From: Rhabdophis nuchalis
Lineage: Eukaryota; Chordata; Lepidosauria; Squamata; Natricidae
NCBI GenBank assembly: GCA_039707465.1
Contig: CM077643.1
Coordinates: 246,989,919-247,053,918, forward strand
Length of the DNA: 64,000 nt
Direction: 5' to 3'
Shown here: positions 10,886-21,721 of the stretch, one piece after another
Numbering within the stretch: the stretch's first letter is position 1
How the letters are laid out: each line of letters begins with the position of its first letter
Made by a program: the position numbers and the translations under genes
Notes under the pieces: model-generated
The model's input: only the letters and a program-made list of their open reading frames with translations
Told to the model about the DNA's origin: nothing
The model's database searches: none

Positions 10886-12007
10886 TCTTATTGTCCTTTA
10901 TTACAGGTTTTACTTGTGGGAGCTAATTCATGATCCAGTTTGCTAACAAAAGGTTTTACACTGGCTTCAGAGCCCATCTGTCCCCTTGTTGTTCAATATA
11001 TTTGGCAACTGATCTTTAATAAATATTCGTAATTCTACAGAATAAGATAGAGGTCACACTAAATTAAAGAATGTAAATTATAAATAATTTTCAATTGGGA
11101 CTAGAACAAGTGTTCCTAAAGCCAAAAAAAAAAGGAGGGGAGGAGAATGTAGACAAATACGGGGATGAAATCTACGCATTCTATATAAGAAAATAAAAAT
11201 GATTCAGATGCGTTATTTTGCATGCAAAACAGCTGTTGCTTTATTTCTGCCCCAAATAGTTCTTTTTCCTATCAAGGTCCAGCACCAGGCTTGTAAAAAT
11301 ATTTTTTCCCTTTTATTAACCAAATTAATATTTTTTCAGAACGTGCCATTATTTTTTTTATATTTCTATTCATCTTGTGCAATGTTTTCATTCTTATTCC
11401 ACTCGAAGGACAGCCTTGGCAATTCCTGAAATGAGTTCATGCACATGTTATGGCAGTTCATGCTTTATTGCATTAGTGCTATGTCTTCAGAGGGAAATGC
11501 AGTGTTTCATAAGCAAATTCATAACCTGTTGCTCAGTATTTAAAAATGTAGGACACCCCTACAGAAAAGCTTACAATCTTTAGCCCACAAGATTGAAAGT
11601 TATCATTTCTGATAGCAAAATATTTGAGTTTAATTATTTATTTTGTTTCATGTTTTGTTAGAACGTTATGTACTAGAACTAGAGTTCAGGCTAATAGGCT
11701 TCTTTCTCCTATCTCTTCTTTCTACTGTCAGAATAAAAACATTATGTAATTTCAGTAAAATATGTGTGTGTGTGTATCTTTTAATTGAAGTATTCGTTCT
11801 GATAGTTTCTACATCTTTCTTTTTCAGTTAAGAGTTCTGTGTGGCTGAATTCACCTTTAACATCAAATAATAATTTGATGTTGTATATACAAATAGGAAT
11901 ATGAAAAATTGCTCCATTCTTCTTCACACATACAGTCAAGAATAATCAGAATTTACTTTTACTTTCACTGATTCCTATCTTTCATTATGAATAAACCTGA
12001 GGTTGTG
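10886..12007. other. AT-rich intergenic DNA downstream of APOB
   Basis: No exon, RNA gene or repeat recognised. Only short runs such as (GT)n near 11763. The AT-rich minisatellite known 3' of human APOB is not seen here. Confidence 0.6.
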
Positions 12008-12015
12008 GTTTAAGG

Positions 12016-12133
12016 CAGGGGTCTCCAACCTTTGCAACTTTAAGTCTGAAGGACTTCAGCTCCCAGAATTCTCCAGCCAGCAAAGCTGGCTGGAGTCCTT
12101 CAGACTTAAAATTGCAAAGGTTGGAGACCTCTG
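12016..12133. mobile_element. Hairpin hAT-type MITE, family H (perfect 8-bp TSD)
   Basis: 118 bp running from CAGGGGTCTCCAACCTTTGC to an almost exact reverse complement ending GGTTGGAGACCTCTG. GTTTAAGG flanks both sides (12008-12015 and 12134-12141). It is nearly a full palindrome and would fold into one long hairpin. Other copies are at 25566-25657 and 38437-38538. Confidence 0.85.
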
Positions 12134-12443
12134 GTTTAAGGAATTACTAATTTGCTATACAATTCCAGGACTGAAAGTTAATCACATAAATCTCTCTTTT
12201 AAACCCTAAGTACTGACTTGTACACAACTACCAGTGAGGAATCTGTTAAAATACAAGTTTACTTCTGTCATATATGTAGGAAAGGTGATATTTCTTTTTT
12301 TAATCTTTCATTTTATTAAACATTTTGCAAGAAACATAAAACCTAACATAAACTAAGAAAAAGAAGAAAAGAAGAAAAAGCACCAAAAAAAAGAATAAAA
12401 AAGAAATAGGAAGAAACTTTTGATTTCCTTTGCAGCACATATA

Positions 12444-13878
12444 CCGTATTTATCGGCGTATAACACGCACCGGCGTATAACACGCACCTTCATTTTAAGA
12501 GGGAAATTTCAGGAAAAAAATTTCCCTGGCTTGGGATGGAGCGACCCGGCAGCCGGCTGGCCAAGGACCGCATGAATGAATGACTGTTCAGTCATGCCTC
12601 TTCTCCGCCAGCAGCCCACACCCTCTCTGGCTAATCTCCGGGCAGCAGCCTGGCTCTGCCCCAGCGCCACTCGTCGCTTCTCAGAGCTGGAGGAAAGCGC
12701 AGGAATTCCTGGCCCTGCGCTTCCCGGCCGCTGGTTCCAGCAGCAGCAGCAGCAGGAGGAGGAGGAGGAGGAGATGACGGCCCCGGAGGCCCGGAGCTCT
12801 TCCCCGTGGCGGGCGCCTCCTTCTCCGCTGGCAGGTAGAGCAAGGTCGAGGGGCTTCCCCCCTTTCCCCACTTCCCGGCTCTTTCCAAACCCCGGGAGCT
12901 TGCCGAGGGGCGGCGGCGGCAGCGGCGGCGGCAATCCCCCCCAAAAGGGCAACACGAGGGAGGGCGCTGCTCTCCCGTTAGGGAAGGGACCGCAAGGAGG
13001 GCTAACCGTTCCCAGGGGAAGGAGGAGAAAAAAAACCCCAACCTCTCCATTAATCCCCATGAATTCGCTTGCAAGGCAACCCAGCCAACGGCGTCGAAAC
13101 TGCCCCGCGGAGGATGGAGCCTCCTTCTCCTCCTCCGCCCGATCACCTTTTTTCCCACGCCGCGGCAAAAGACAAGGCCAAGCTGGCACGAAGGTAATAA
13201 CGGCGGAGAGGGGGGCTAACGCCAGCTCATCGAACCGCCGAAGCTAGCTTCTTTAATCGCCAGGGCTGGAAGCCAGCCAGCCAGCGGGGCGACACAGTCC
13301 CGTCCCTTCCCTCCCTCCCTCCCGTCCTTCTTCCCTTCCCGCAAGACTGCAGCTTCCCGTACTTGCCCTCCTCCGATCATGCCCTCCGGGGGTGCCTGCA
13401 GGGCACGGGGAAAAGTTGTATCCCGTTGCTTTCCCACCACGCTGGATCCCCGGGATTTTGGCCGCTCCTGGCTCCGCCGGGCTTCCGTCCTCTGCCGGCG
13501 GGGAGATGGTAAGAGGAGAGGCGGTGCGATCTCCCGAGCAGCTGCCCCGTGCCGCCAGGCGCTCCTTTGGTCGCTTCCACCCGCGCCCCTCTCTCGCGGG
13601 CTCCGAATTTTGATACGAGCGCAAGGGCAGTGGTTTGCCAAGGCTCCATTAGGGGTGGAGGGATGCGAAGCAGCCCCTTGGCGAGCTCCCGGGGTTTGGA
13701 AAGAGCCGGGAAGTGGGGAAAGGGGGGAAGCCCCTCGACCTTGCTCTACCTGCCAGGGTCCACGGTTCCCGGGTCCATGTATCGGCGTATAACACGCATA
13801 TCGGCGTATAACACGCATACATAATTTGCCCCCTATTTTCAGGGGGGGAAAGTGCGTGTTATACGCCGATAAATACGG
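12444..13878. mobile_element. TA-flanked DNA element with GC-rich core and internal inverted repeats
   Basis: The termini CCGTATTTATCGGCGTATAA and its reverse complement form a TIR of about 27 bp, flanked by TA on both sides (12442-12443 and 13879-13880). The sub-terminal unit GGCGTATAACACGCA is repeated directly at both ends. The 1.2-kb interior is strongly GC- and CpG-rich, unlike the AT-rich surroundings. It includes (CAG)n(GAG)n at about 12739-12775 and an inverted repeat of about 85 bp (12828-12912 against 13671-13755). Long open frames occur on both strands but look like low-complexity products of GC content; none resembles a transposase. Confidence 0.75.
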
Positions 13879-14015
13879 TAAGTACAATTACAAAATTAAC
13901 TCTTGCCTTATGATTGCAAAAATAAAAACGCACTTTTTTTCTATTCATTTATTTACTAATCATTAAAATAACAAATTATAAGCACATTTTTTCCCCATTT
14001 CATGTAGAAAGTCTA

Positions 14016-14243
14016 TACAAGCTGTCCTTAACTTAACAACAAAACTAGGATTGGAACTTTTATCACTAAGCAATGCTGTCATTAAATGAATTGTACCCAC
14101 AGTTGCCAAGGACCTTAATTTTTATCACATGACCATGGGAAAGGGGAGATTTCAATGGTCATATGTGCTGTAAGTCACATTTTTCATCATCATTGTAACT
14201 TCAGATGATCATTAAATGAATGGTCGTAAGTCAAGGACCAGCT
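14016..14243. mobile_element. TA-flanked MITE (family T) inside L1 ORF2
   Basis: It starts after TA with a CAAGCTGTCCTTAACTTA-like end and finishes TAAGTCAAGGACCAGC before TA. The internal phrases ATCACATGACCATGGG and GGTCGTAAG match the other T copies. The L1 coding frame reads on across the insertion, which fixes its limits. Confidence 0.75.
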
Positions 14244-14804
14244 ATGAAGGGTTTTCAGTCAGCCATAAATGTAGATTCCCCCCCCCCCATCAAAGAAGTT
14301 AATTCAGCCATCTCCATGAGTTCCATCCTCTTCACACAAAAATGAAATATGATGTTTCAACCCACATTTCCAGAAGACACCTTCTTCCTTGCAAAATAAT
14401 AGATAAGGTATAATATGGAGGTGAGATTAAACAGTTTTCATATTCCACATTGAACTGGAAACCAGTATTTGGACATAAAGGATATTTAGAAAGCTTTTTT
14501 GAAATAAAGATATTGACCCCAATGAGGGCTTTGCCTCCATCCCTCCCACTGGGCATCATATTCTCAACAATTTCAAATAAATACTAACATCTCCATGTTT
14601 GAAATAAATTTACACTGAGAAACAGTGTTGAATGCAGTGCTGGACTAAAACTTGGGAGACCCAAGTTAAAACTTCTGCTTGGCCATAATGATTTCTGAAT
14701 TAGCTCAGGCCATTCAGCTGAATTTACAGAGATGCCCTAAAGTTAAAGTGGTAAAAGAGAATCATGCAACAGTTTCAGTTTTTGAAGAAAAACAAATATA
14801 TATA

Positions 14805-14811
14805 AACAATA

Positions 14812-14898
<87 letters not shown>

Positions 14899-14901
14899 CT
14901 A
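14805..14901. repeat. (TA)n(GT)n microsatellite
   Basis: About 55 bp of alternating TA followed by about 30 bp of GT at 14869-14897. The 400 bp that follow (14902-15300) hold no gene; a CCCCTCGGGG palindrome occurs near 15000. That stretch may be an unassigned repeat. Confidence 0.9.
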
Positions 14902-15309
14902 GCATAACTCTGGAACACCTCAAGCAATTTCCACAAAACGTGGTTCACAGATGACTTACTCTCTGGAGAAAAATACTATAGGAGTAAGACGCCCCTAAAA
15001 CCCCTCGGGGTGTGTGTTCTGTTAAGATACAACCTCTTCTGCCGTACTACCATACTGGCTTCTACTGTACAGCCCAGTGGAGTTGCCATGGTAACGGCTT
15101 CAAAGTACTCCACAAGGGGGCTCCCTCTGGTAAGGGGGAAAATCCAACATTAGAAATTATGTTTGGTCCGGACATTTTTCCCTTATAAATAAATACCCAG
15201 CCAACACCCAGTTATCGGCTGGTATCAAAATAATTGTCAACACCACAAGGAGCAATGCAAACTGGACATTCTCTCTAGCACAATTGTTGCTGATCGCAAA
15301 GGGATACTA

Positions 15310-15310
<1 letters not shown>

Positions 15311-15389
<79 letters not shown>

Positions 15390-15560
15390 TAATAATAATA
15401 ATAATAATAATAATTTATTAAATTTCTAAACCGCCCCCTCTCCCTGAAGGGACTCGGGGCGGTGTACAGGAAAATTAAGAACATCTAAAACATAACAATA
15501 CATACATATTTAAAACCATAACAATACATACATATTTAAAACTAAAAGCCGTACTGGGGA
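15311..15560 (-). mobile_element. CR1 3' end with (AAT)n tail
   Basis: On the minus strand the conserved CR1 tip 'ACCGCCCCGAGTCCCTTCAG' leads into TAGAAATTTAATAA and an (ATT)n tail (15311-15417 on the plus strand). The same 3' end occurs in the CR1 at 51131-53290. Confidence 0.8.
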
Positions 15561-15769
15561 GAATTTGGTTATATCACCCTTCTTTGTTGAGGCACAACTG
15601 ATTCCAAGGAAGTACTAGCAGGCTAAGCAAGGCTGCTTGCTTCCCAGGAGGTTCTGGGTGCTAATGCTGGACTACTTGCAGATGAAGTAACTTCACTAGC
15701 CTCTATTTAAAGCAGAGTGTGCTTAATGTTTTCTCTGGATCATTGTTTAAATATGATTTCATTTATAGA

Positions 15770-16085
15770 TAAAAAGTAAAGGTTTCCCCGTCCATTCATG
15801 TCTGACTATAGGAAGCAGTGCTCATCTCCATTTCTTTGCTAAGGGAGCCAGAATTGTCTGAAGATACTTCTATGGTCATGTGGCCAGCATGACTATATTC
15901 GAAGGTGCACAGAACACTGCTACATTCTCACCGAAGTGGTACTTATTTATCTACTTGCATTTGCATGCTTTTGATATGGTTGGCAGGAGCTCAGGCAAGT
16001 AATGGGACCTTGCTCCATCCCACAGTGCTCATGTCTTGAAACCCAGGCTGTCAACCCCTGAGCCATCGTTTTCCCTTCCATACAT
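15770..16085 (-). mobile_element. tRNA-derived SINE
   Basis: Read on the minus strand it starts with a tRNA-like head ('GATGGCTCAGGGGTTGACAG', box A-like, then a GGTTTCAAGAC box B-like sequence). It continues through a body with GTCATGCTGGCCACATGACC and ends near AAAGTAAAAAG. This is a common squamate SINE pattern. The promoter boxes are mutated. Confidence 0.6.
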
Positions 16086-16149
16086 AGGTAATGAACCGCA
16101 AAGCACCTGGAAAGAGATTTCCTAATGATACCCCAAAGAACAAAATATG

Positions 16150-16232
16150 TATAAAAAGTATTATACCGCCCAGTCCGTCTCGACGGAGATTGGTGCGGTT
16201 AACAAATCGAATAAATAAATAAATAAATAAAT
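16150..16232 (+). mobile_element. Short CR1-like 3' tip with (AATA)n tail
   Basis: ACCGCCCAGTCCGTCTCGAC...GGTGCGGT has the inverted GC-rich tip of CR1 3' ends and runs into AAATCGAATAAATAAATAAA. Only the tip is preserved. Confidence 0.45.
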
Positions 16233-16437
16233 ATTACAAGAACAACCAAATGGCTGTTGTAATCTTTTCTGAATTGCATTTTTTCCAAGCATCTCAGAAA
16301 AATTAAAATTTATTGAGTTAATAACTTATCAATGAATATACTAAAGCTGCATAAGCATGCATGATCCAAAAAGATCTAAAGGGGATATGGATCCTATGGC
16401 CTCTCTTTTATTCTATCTTCCATTCTACAGTGGTACC

Positions 16438-16946
16438 TCGGTTCACGAACTTAATTCGTGAACTGACTCTGTTCGCGATCCGAATTGGTCGTGAAGCGAG
16501 GCACAATTTCCCATAGGGTTCAATGTAAATCCGGTTAATCCGTTCCGACCTTGTTTTTTGGTCATGATTCTTGAACTGACTCTGTTCGCGAACAGAATTG
16601 GTCGTGAACAGAGGCACAGTTTCCCATAGGGTTCAATGTAAATCCGGTTAATCCGTTCTGACCTTGTTTTTAAAATGTCCGCGGCTCCGGTTCGTGAAGC
16701 GAGGCGGGGTTCGTGAATCCGAGCATTTTTACGAACTTTTCTGTTCGTGATGCGAGGGCGGAGTTCGTGAAGCGAGGCGGAGTTCGTGAAGCGAGGCGGA
16801 GTTCATGAAGCGGAGCGTATTTTTACGAACTTTTCCGTTCGTGAACCGAAATGGTGTTCGTGAACCGGGGCACATTTTTTTGGAAATGTTTGGTCGTAAT
16901 CCGAATTGGTCGTGAACAGAGGCGTTCGTGAACCGAGGTACCACTG
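16438..16946. mobile_element. TA-flanked MITE with internal tandem repeats
   Basis: CAGTGGTACCTCGGTTCACG at the left is the inverse of CGTGAACCGAGGTACCACTG at the right, a TIR of about 20 bp with TA on each side. The interior has a tandem repeat with a period of about 113 bp (copies start at 16461 and 16574) and a shorter array of GTTCGTGAAGCGAGGCGGA units at about 16690-16815. No ORF. Confidence 0.85.
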
Positions 16947-16948
16947 TA

Positions 16949-17995
16949 CTTGTAATTATTTTATTTTGTGACCATGATAAACCTCTATCTGAACTTTATT
17001 CATGGTTCATTGTAATGCATTAAGTCAAGCTTAATTTTAAAAATGTACTCACTGGCTCTACCTGTGATGCAATATAATTATGTTCATGGCATAATTATTT
17101 TATCAATGTAGTCTCCTAGGAAGAAATATTCCTGAACGAAAACTCTGAGGTAAAATGTTTCTAGCTAGTCAAATGGTGGCACTACGGTATACACAAAATA
17201 TATCTGGCCATCTGATTTCATTAAAATGTATGAAATATAAAGTATTGTTCTGTTTCATTCTCTGCTCTGATCTCCCCTTGGTTACTTGGTTGGAAACTGT
17301 ACCTCAAGTAATTCATACATCCTCACATATAGCTTCAAATGAAACGTTGCTAAGTGAAGGGCTGCCACCTATTAAGAATCTATGTTTCGGAGGTTCATTC
17401 AAGTATGCCGTTTTCCCACACTAGCATTTTAAAAGGATCATGTGTGCATAATAGGCAGAACATTAGGTCACTTGTCTCACTTACAACAATAATCCATTTT
17501 GATATGGGTCAGATGGACACAAAGAGTCCAACCATACCAGACCTATTGATGAAACTGATCCCCTCTCCACCAAACTAATGAAATTTTCAACTAATGGGTA
17601 CTTAAGTTAATAAAGTGTGCCACACATCTGTTAGGAACCATTTGTAAAAGAACCCCTTGCAAGTTCAGCCCTGAGATGACTAGCACAATGTTTGAAAGGC
17701 ATCTCACCAGGACTCAGCAGGGAATCAAATTAAGGGAAGTAGCACAATAAACGTGTGAGAAATAACATTAGGATACAAACCGTGAGCAATAAGAGCCCCT
17801 TTTTCTTTTCTTTCTTTTTTTTAAAAACATGACTGCTATTGGTTGTCCAAAAACACTACCTCATAAATGATCAAATCTGCCACAATGTCAGAGGCAGTTT
17901 TGGCCCTGACCTTAATGAATCCAGGGCACAGCCTTTTCAAATCTTTCTCCTGTCATCTACTGCTATTTTAAGGCTGGTCACACAGCCAGACAGAC
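16949..17995. other. Intergenic stretch without recognised features
   Basis: AT-rich and unique-looking. The part at 17880-17995 could be old repeat sequence, but I cannot place it. Confidence 0.5.
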
Positions 17996-17999
17996 GTTT

Positions 18000-18425
18000 A
18001 GACACAATTTGACCTGCTTATATTATTATTATACATTCACAGCAATGCAAAGTCATAGCTACCAGTTCTTTAGCTAATGTTTTCCTTCATCATAACTCTA
18101 ATTCAGCCCAAGAATCTAGGATATTGTAATGGATTGCCGTAGGATATGTGCGGATGTGAGCAATGTGGCCTTTTGCTACTGGAGGGTGGATATGCCCTGG
18201 AGTTGTCAATGTGCAGGTTTTCTAAATGCCATCCAAGATTTTTTTGGAATAGCTCCAATTATAATCACTGGGACTACACCAGTCAGTTTAGGCCATAAAC
18301 TTTTAATTTCAGTTCTCAGATCTTGATACATTGTGATCTTTTCTAATAATTTGCCCTCTATTCAATTATTTCCTGCTAAAGTCACACCCATTATCCAAAC
18401 TTTCTTCTTTTCAACCACATCATTA
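18000..18425 (-). pseudogene. LINE with restriction-like endonuclease, copy 2 (C-terminus and 3' end)
   Basis: Minus-strand translation with stops gives VVEKKKVWIMGVTLAG, then IEGKLLEKITMYQDLRTEI and GVVPVIIIGAIPKK. This is the same domain as the better copy at 18440-18850 but starts later, at the V/I-D strand. Its 3' end is an (AAT)n run at about 18020-18035. This is the restriction-enzyme-like endonuclease found at the C-terminus of R2/R4/Dong-type LINEs. Confidence 0.55.
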
Positions 18426-18439
18426 TTCTGTGGTTAATC

Positions 18440-18850
18440 TTTGGTGAGATTCACAGCCTTTGGGACTGGTTGGTAGCTCAACAGCTCGTGTCCTAACCAA
18501 GGACCTAGGAACTGTCAAGGTAATGTCGGAGGATATAAGCTGTTCCAAGTAGGGTGGTTTTTTGTAGAGTCTGATAAATTTAGAATTTCCAAATAGCGAG
18601 GTAGCCTTTTAGGTATTGCTCCAATGGCTCCAATTAAAATTGGGACAACACATAATTTCTTTTTATACAGTCGCTCAACTTCAATTTGCAAGTCTCGGTA
18701 CTTGGTGATTTTTTCTTGCTGTTTATCTTCAATTCGCGCATCACCAGGTATTGCAATGTCAATGAACCATACTTTTTTCTTTCCAACTATTGTTATGTCA
18801 GGTGTGTTGTAGGCCAAGTGCCTGTCAGTCTGAATTCTGAAGTCACACAA
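18440..18850 (-). pseudogene. LINE with restriction-like endonuclease, copy 1 (C-terminus and 3' UTR)
   Basis: An open frame of about 110 codons (18850-18515) encodes CDFRIQTDRHLAYNTPDITIV, then KKVWFIDIAIPGDARIEDKQ, EKITKYRDL and VVPILIGAIGAIPKRL. The PD...(V/I)D spacing is that of the PD-(D/E)xK restriction-like endonuclease of R2/R4/Dong-clade LINEs, which cut specific targets. A short 3' UTR follows, ending in an AAT-rich stretch at about 18428-18440 directly abutting copy 2. The reverse transcriptase is absent (5' truncation). Confidence 0.65.
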
Positions 18851-18919
18851 GATCTTGACTTATTATTCACACAGTCAGCAAATTTGTTGTTGTTGTTGTT
18901 ATTTAATTTCAGTCAGTAG

Positions 18920-19488
18920 TTCAAAAATGTTTGTATCTAAATTTTCCAGAATGGCTACTTCAAAGCCAATGTAGATGCACTGTATTATGACAAAAATATT
19001 AGGACTGATTGTAATCATTGAACTTGGCCAGTAGAATGAGAAAAAAACCAAGTATATTTCAGATTTAGTTGCTGTCCTGTGACATAAGTTCTGAAAGATT
19101 AAAACAGGCAGTTTTTATTAATAGAGTAACATTTATAAATCACATGTTCTCATTGGCTATACTTCAAAATTATCTAATTGTATAAGTCAGAATGGCTCTG
19201 AACCAAAGCTTTAGAGTAAATGTATTTTCCCCATAAACAAAAACCTGAATATTGTGCTAATTTCTTAATATAGAATATATTTATCTCAAAGTATCCATTG
19301 CCCATTTTCTTTTTTCCCCCTGTTCCTATATCCAAGGATCTCCTTACCAAAAATTCTTTGACTCCAGCACCTACAGAGATCTCTTATGCCCTTAAAATAA
19401 TTCTACATTTTACTTTATTTACTTGAATAATTTCCTATAACTGTTCCTTCTTCCAAATTGACTTTTACTATATAGCGTTTGGCATAGG
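18920..19488. other. Intergenic, nothing recognised
   Basis: AT-rich, no exon-like or repeat-like signal that I can name. Confidence 0.5.
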
Positions 19489-19496
19489 CTCCTGGG

Positions 19497-19786
19497 CAGT
19501 GGTGGGATTCAAAAATGTTTACTACCAGTTCTGTGTGTGTGGCTTGATGGGCGTGACTTGGTGGACATGGCAGGGGAAGGATACCGTAAAATCTCCTTAT
19601 CCTCCCCACTCCAGGGGAAGGTTACTGCAAAATCCCCATTTCCTCCCGATCGGCTGGGACTCAGGGGGCAGAGAATAGATGGGGGCAGGGCCAATCAGAG
19701 GGGGTATTTACCGGTTCTTCAAACAACTCAAAATTTCCACTACTGATTCTCCAGAACTGGTCAGAACCTGTTGAATACTACCTCTG
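19497..19786 (+). mobile_element. hAT-type MITE, family B (7/8 TSD)
   Basis: It starts CAGTGGTGGGATTCAAAAAT and ends GAATACTACCTCTG. It is flanked by CTCCTGGG/CTCCTGTG. The interior has the family phrases GGGCGTGACTTGGTGG, CAGGGGAAGG and GGTATTTACCGGTTCT. Other copies are at 20051, 50585 and 55766. Confidence 0.85.
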
Positions 19787-20050
19787 CTCCTGTGATATCT
19801 CAGTCATTAAGGAATTAACATCACCTATTTCTCCTGTTCTGTTGACTAAGATGGTAGTTGATGTTCTAAACCAGGTGTTCCCAACCACCAGTCATGCCAG
19901 AAGCCAGACCATGCAAACCAGTAAAGCTCCACCAACTTGTATCAGACCAATTTCAAGATTACAAAATTAGATACAAACTCACTCCTCAATTTTCAAGAAC
20001 TCTTCTGTGACGAAAGAAAAATTCCATAGAATATGTTTTCTATTCAAAAC

Positions 20051-20343
20051 CAGAGGTGGCATTCAGCAGGTTCTGACCAATTCTGGAGAACTGGTAGCAG
20101 AAACACTGTGTAGTTCGGAGAACCGGTAAATACCACCTCTGACTGGCTCCCATCTATACTCTGCCTCCTGAGTCCCAGCTGTTCAGGAGGAAATAGGGAT
20201 TTTGCAGTAACCTTCCCCTGGAGTGGGGAGGGAATGGAGATTTTACAGGATACTGTAAAATCTGCCGTGCCCACCAAGCCACGCCCACCAAGCCACGCCA
20301 CGCCCACAGAACCAGTAGGAAAAAACTTTGCATCCCACCACTA
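20051..20343 (-). mobile_element. hAT-type MITE, family B (perfect 8-bp TSD)
   Basis: Inverse orientation to the copy 260 bp upstream: CAGAGGTGGCATTCAGCAGG...GCATCCCACCACTA. TTCAAAAC is duplicated at 20043-20050 and 20344-20351. The two copies together form a long inverted repeat. Confidence 0.88.
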
Positions 20344-20589
20344 TTCAAAACAAGTTTAACCAAGTTACAGTATTAATTAAGACCTATTCTGCTGCAAAGA
20401 TGGGGTTCAGCTGCACCAAAGATTTTCAGCTGGGAAGAAGTAAGCTAACAATTTTATTCCTACACTTATGAAAAATACATTTAGTTGTTAACAAAAATTA
20501 CTTCCATCTTTAGGGAGATACACTTAGCTCTTTGCATATAAAATTGAAGAGATCAGTGCAGAATGTTAGGATATTCAGCCTTATATTGG

Positions 20590-21005
20590 GTTGACAATAT
20601 GTATGTTCTTAAAGAGTATATGTAGCTTTAAGAACTGTGTTGAATTCTGATTGGCTGTGCTTCTCAGCTCTACCATAAAGGAAGCTCAGGAACACAGTCC
20701 ATTCCCTTTTCGATTCCCTTTGATTCCTGTGCTGAGGAGCTGAAGCTGTGAAGACTGAAGAAGTATTTGTTTTGCATCACTGTAAGATAACTCTGTGTTG
20801 GGTGAAGGACTGTTATTGTTTGAGAAGTTAGTCGGAAGAAGTATTTTAGTTGCTACAAAGTAAAGACTATTTATTTTCTTACTATCAGAGTTTGTAGAGT
20901 TTGTGTGTGGTTAAAGCAACATATCTCTTTATTGTCCGGTGTATTACACTATTCTGCATTTATTTCCTAACACTGGTTATGGGACCAGAGTTGTAACACT
21001 GGTTC
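20590..21005 (+). mobile_element. Possible solo LTR
   Basis: It has a GATTGGCTG (CCAAT-type) box, a promoter-like stretch, a T/A-rich tract around TAAAGACTATTTATTTTC and a GTTTGTGTGTGG downstream part, resembling an LTR. No TG...CA ends with a target duplication could be fixed. The following 21010-21690 has nothing recognisable beyond a (GAA)n run at 21502-21523. Confidence 0.3.
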
Positions 21006-21690
21006 TGAACCCAGAGTTGCTAACACAGAACAGTTTATATGAAAAATGTGGAGATAATTTAAGAAATTGCACTAGTTGTCAATTAAAATCAAATCTGGTA
21101 GGATTACCTAGCCATTGGCCTCCACCTTCAGAAAACATTTTTTACAGTGGGGGAATTTTATAATTCCTCTTGCTTTTATAATTCTGCAGACTTGTTGCAA
21201 CAACAATCATCTGTGATTTCACTGATCATCAAATTTGGCCATTCAAAATCTCTTAAAAGGAGAATAGTGTTGATTCTTTATCTCCAGTTTTCTCCCAGTG
21301 TTTTCTTATAACTTCTTCACATAGGTTAAGCTGGTTTTCTTCACCATTGTTTCTCGACATACCAGCACAGGATGTAGTCCAGAACAATGTATATGTGACA
21401 GAGCAACAAAACAATTCCACGCTCTTGGTATGCTGGGGGTGAATGGGAAGCTTGAAGGAATGTCTGTCTATTGAAAAAAGATTCCCCCCTCTTCCCACAA
21501 AAGAAGAAGAAGAAGAAGAAGAATTCCTCCCATATTATTCACTTTGTGTGCTCCTGGTTGTTGGGAATAAGATATGGCCTATTTAAATCAAAAGAATTAC
21601 AAAGATGTTTCTTCGATCTTTATTCAACACTTCCTCATAAATATACACCTTTGCTTTAGGAAATTCAGAAATAATATGGTGTGTCTGTTT

Positions 21691-21720
21691 GTCTGCCTGC
21701 CTGCCTGCCTGCCTGCCTGT
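21691..21720. repeat. (TGCC)n microsatellite
   Basis: Seven or so tandem TGCC/TGTC units directly before an L1-like 3' end. Confidence 0.85.
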
Positions 21721-21721
21721 G

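Larger units (their letters stand above)
12293..14340 (-). mobile_element. L1 ORF2 C-terminus and 3' UTR, split by two MITEs
   Basis: On the minus strand 14336-14246 encodes the ORF2 tail motif VKRMELMEMAELTSLM and STFMAD(stop)KPF. Translation resumes at 14015 with IDFLHEM, so the MITE at 14016-14243 interrupts the coding sequence. A-rich 3' UTR follows at about 14000-13880 and 12440-12293, interrupted by the 12444-13878 element. Similar L1 tails occur near 21722 and 23310. The limits of the UTR are approximate. Confidence 0.65.

Noticed and set aside
10886..12007. AT-rich minisatellite expected 3' of APOB from human
   Set aside because: No tandem array seen in this interval.
12509..13824. 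Several overlapping open frames of up to 226 codons on both strands in the GC-rich element
   Set aside because: High GC removes stop codons in all frames. The translations are low-complexity Pro/Gly/Arg/Ser runs with no family resemblance, and the region lies within a MITE.
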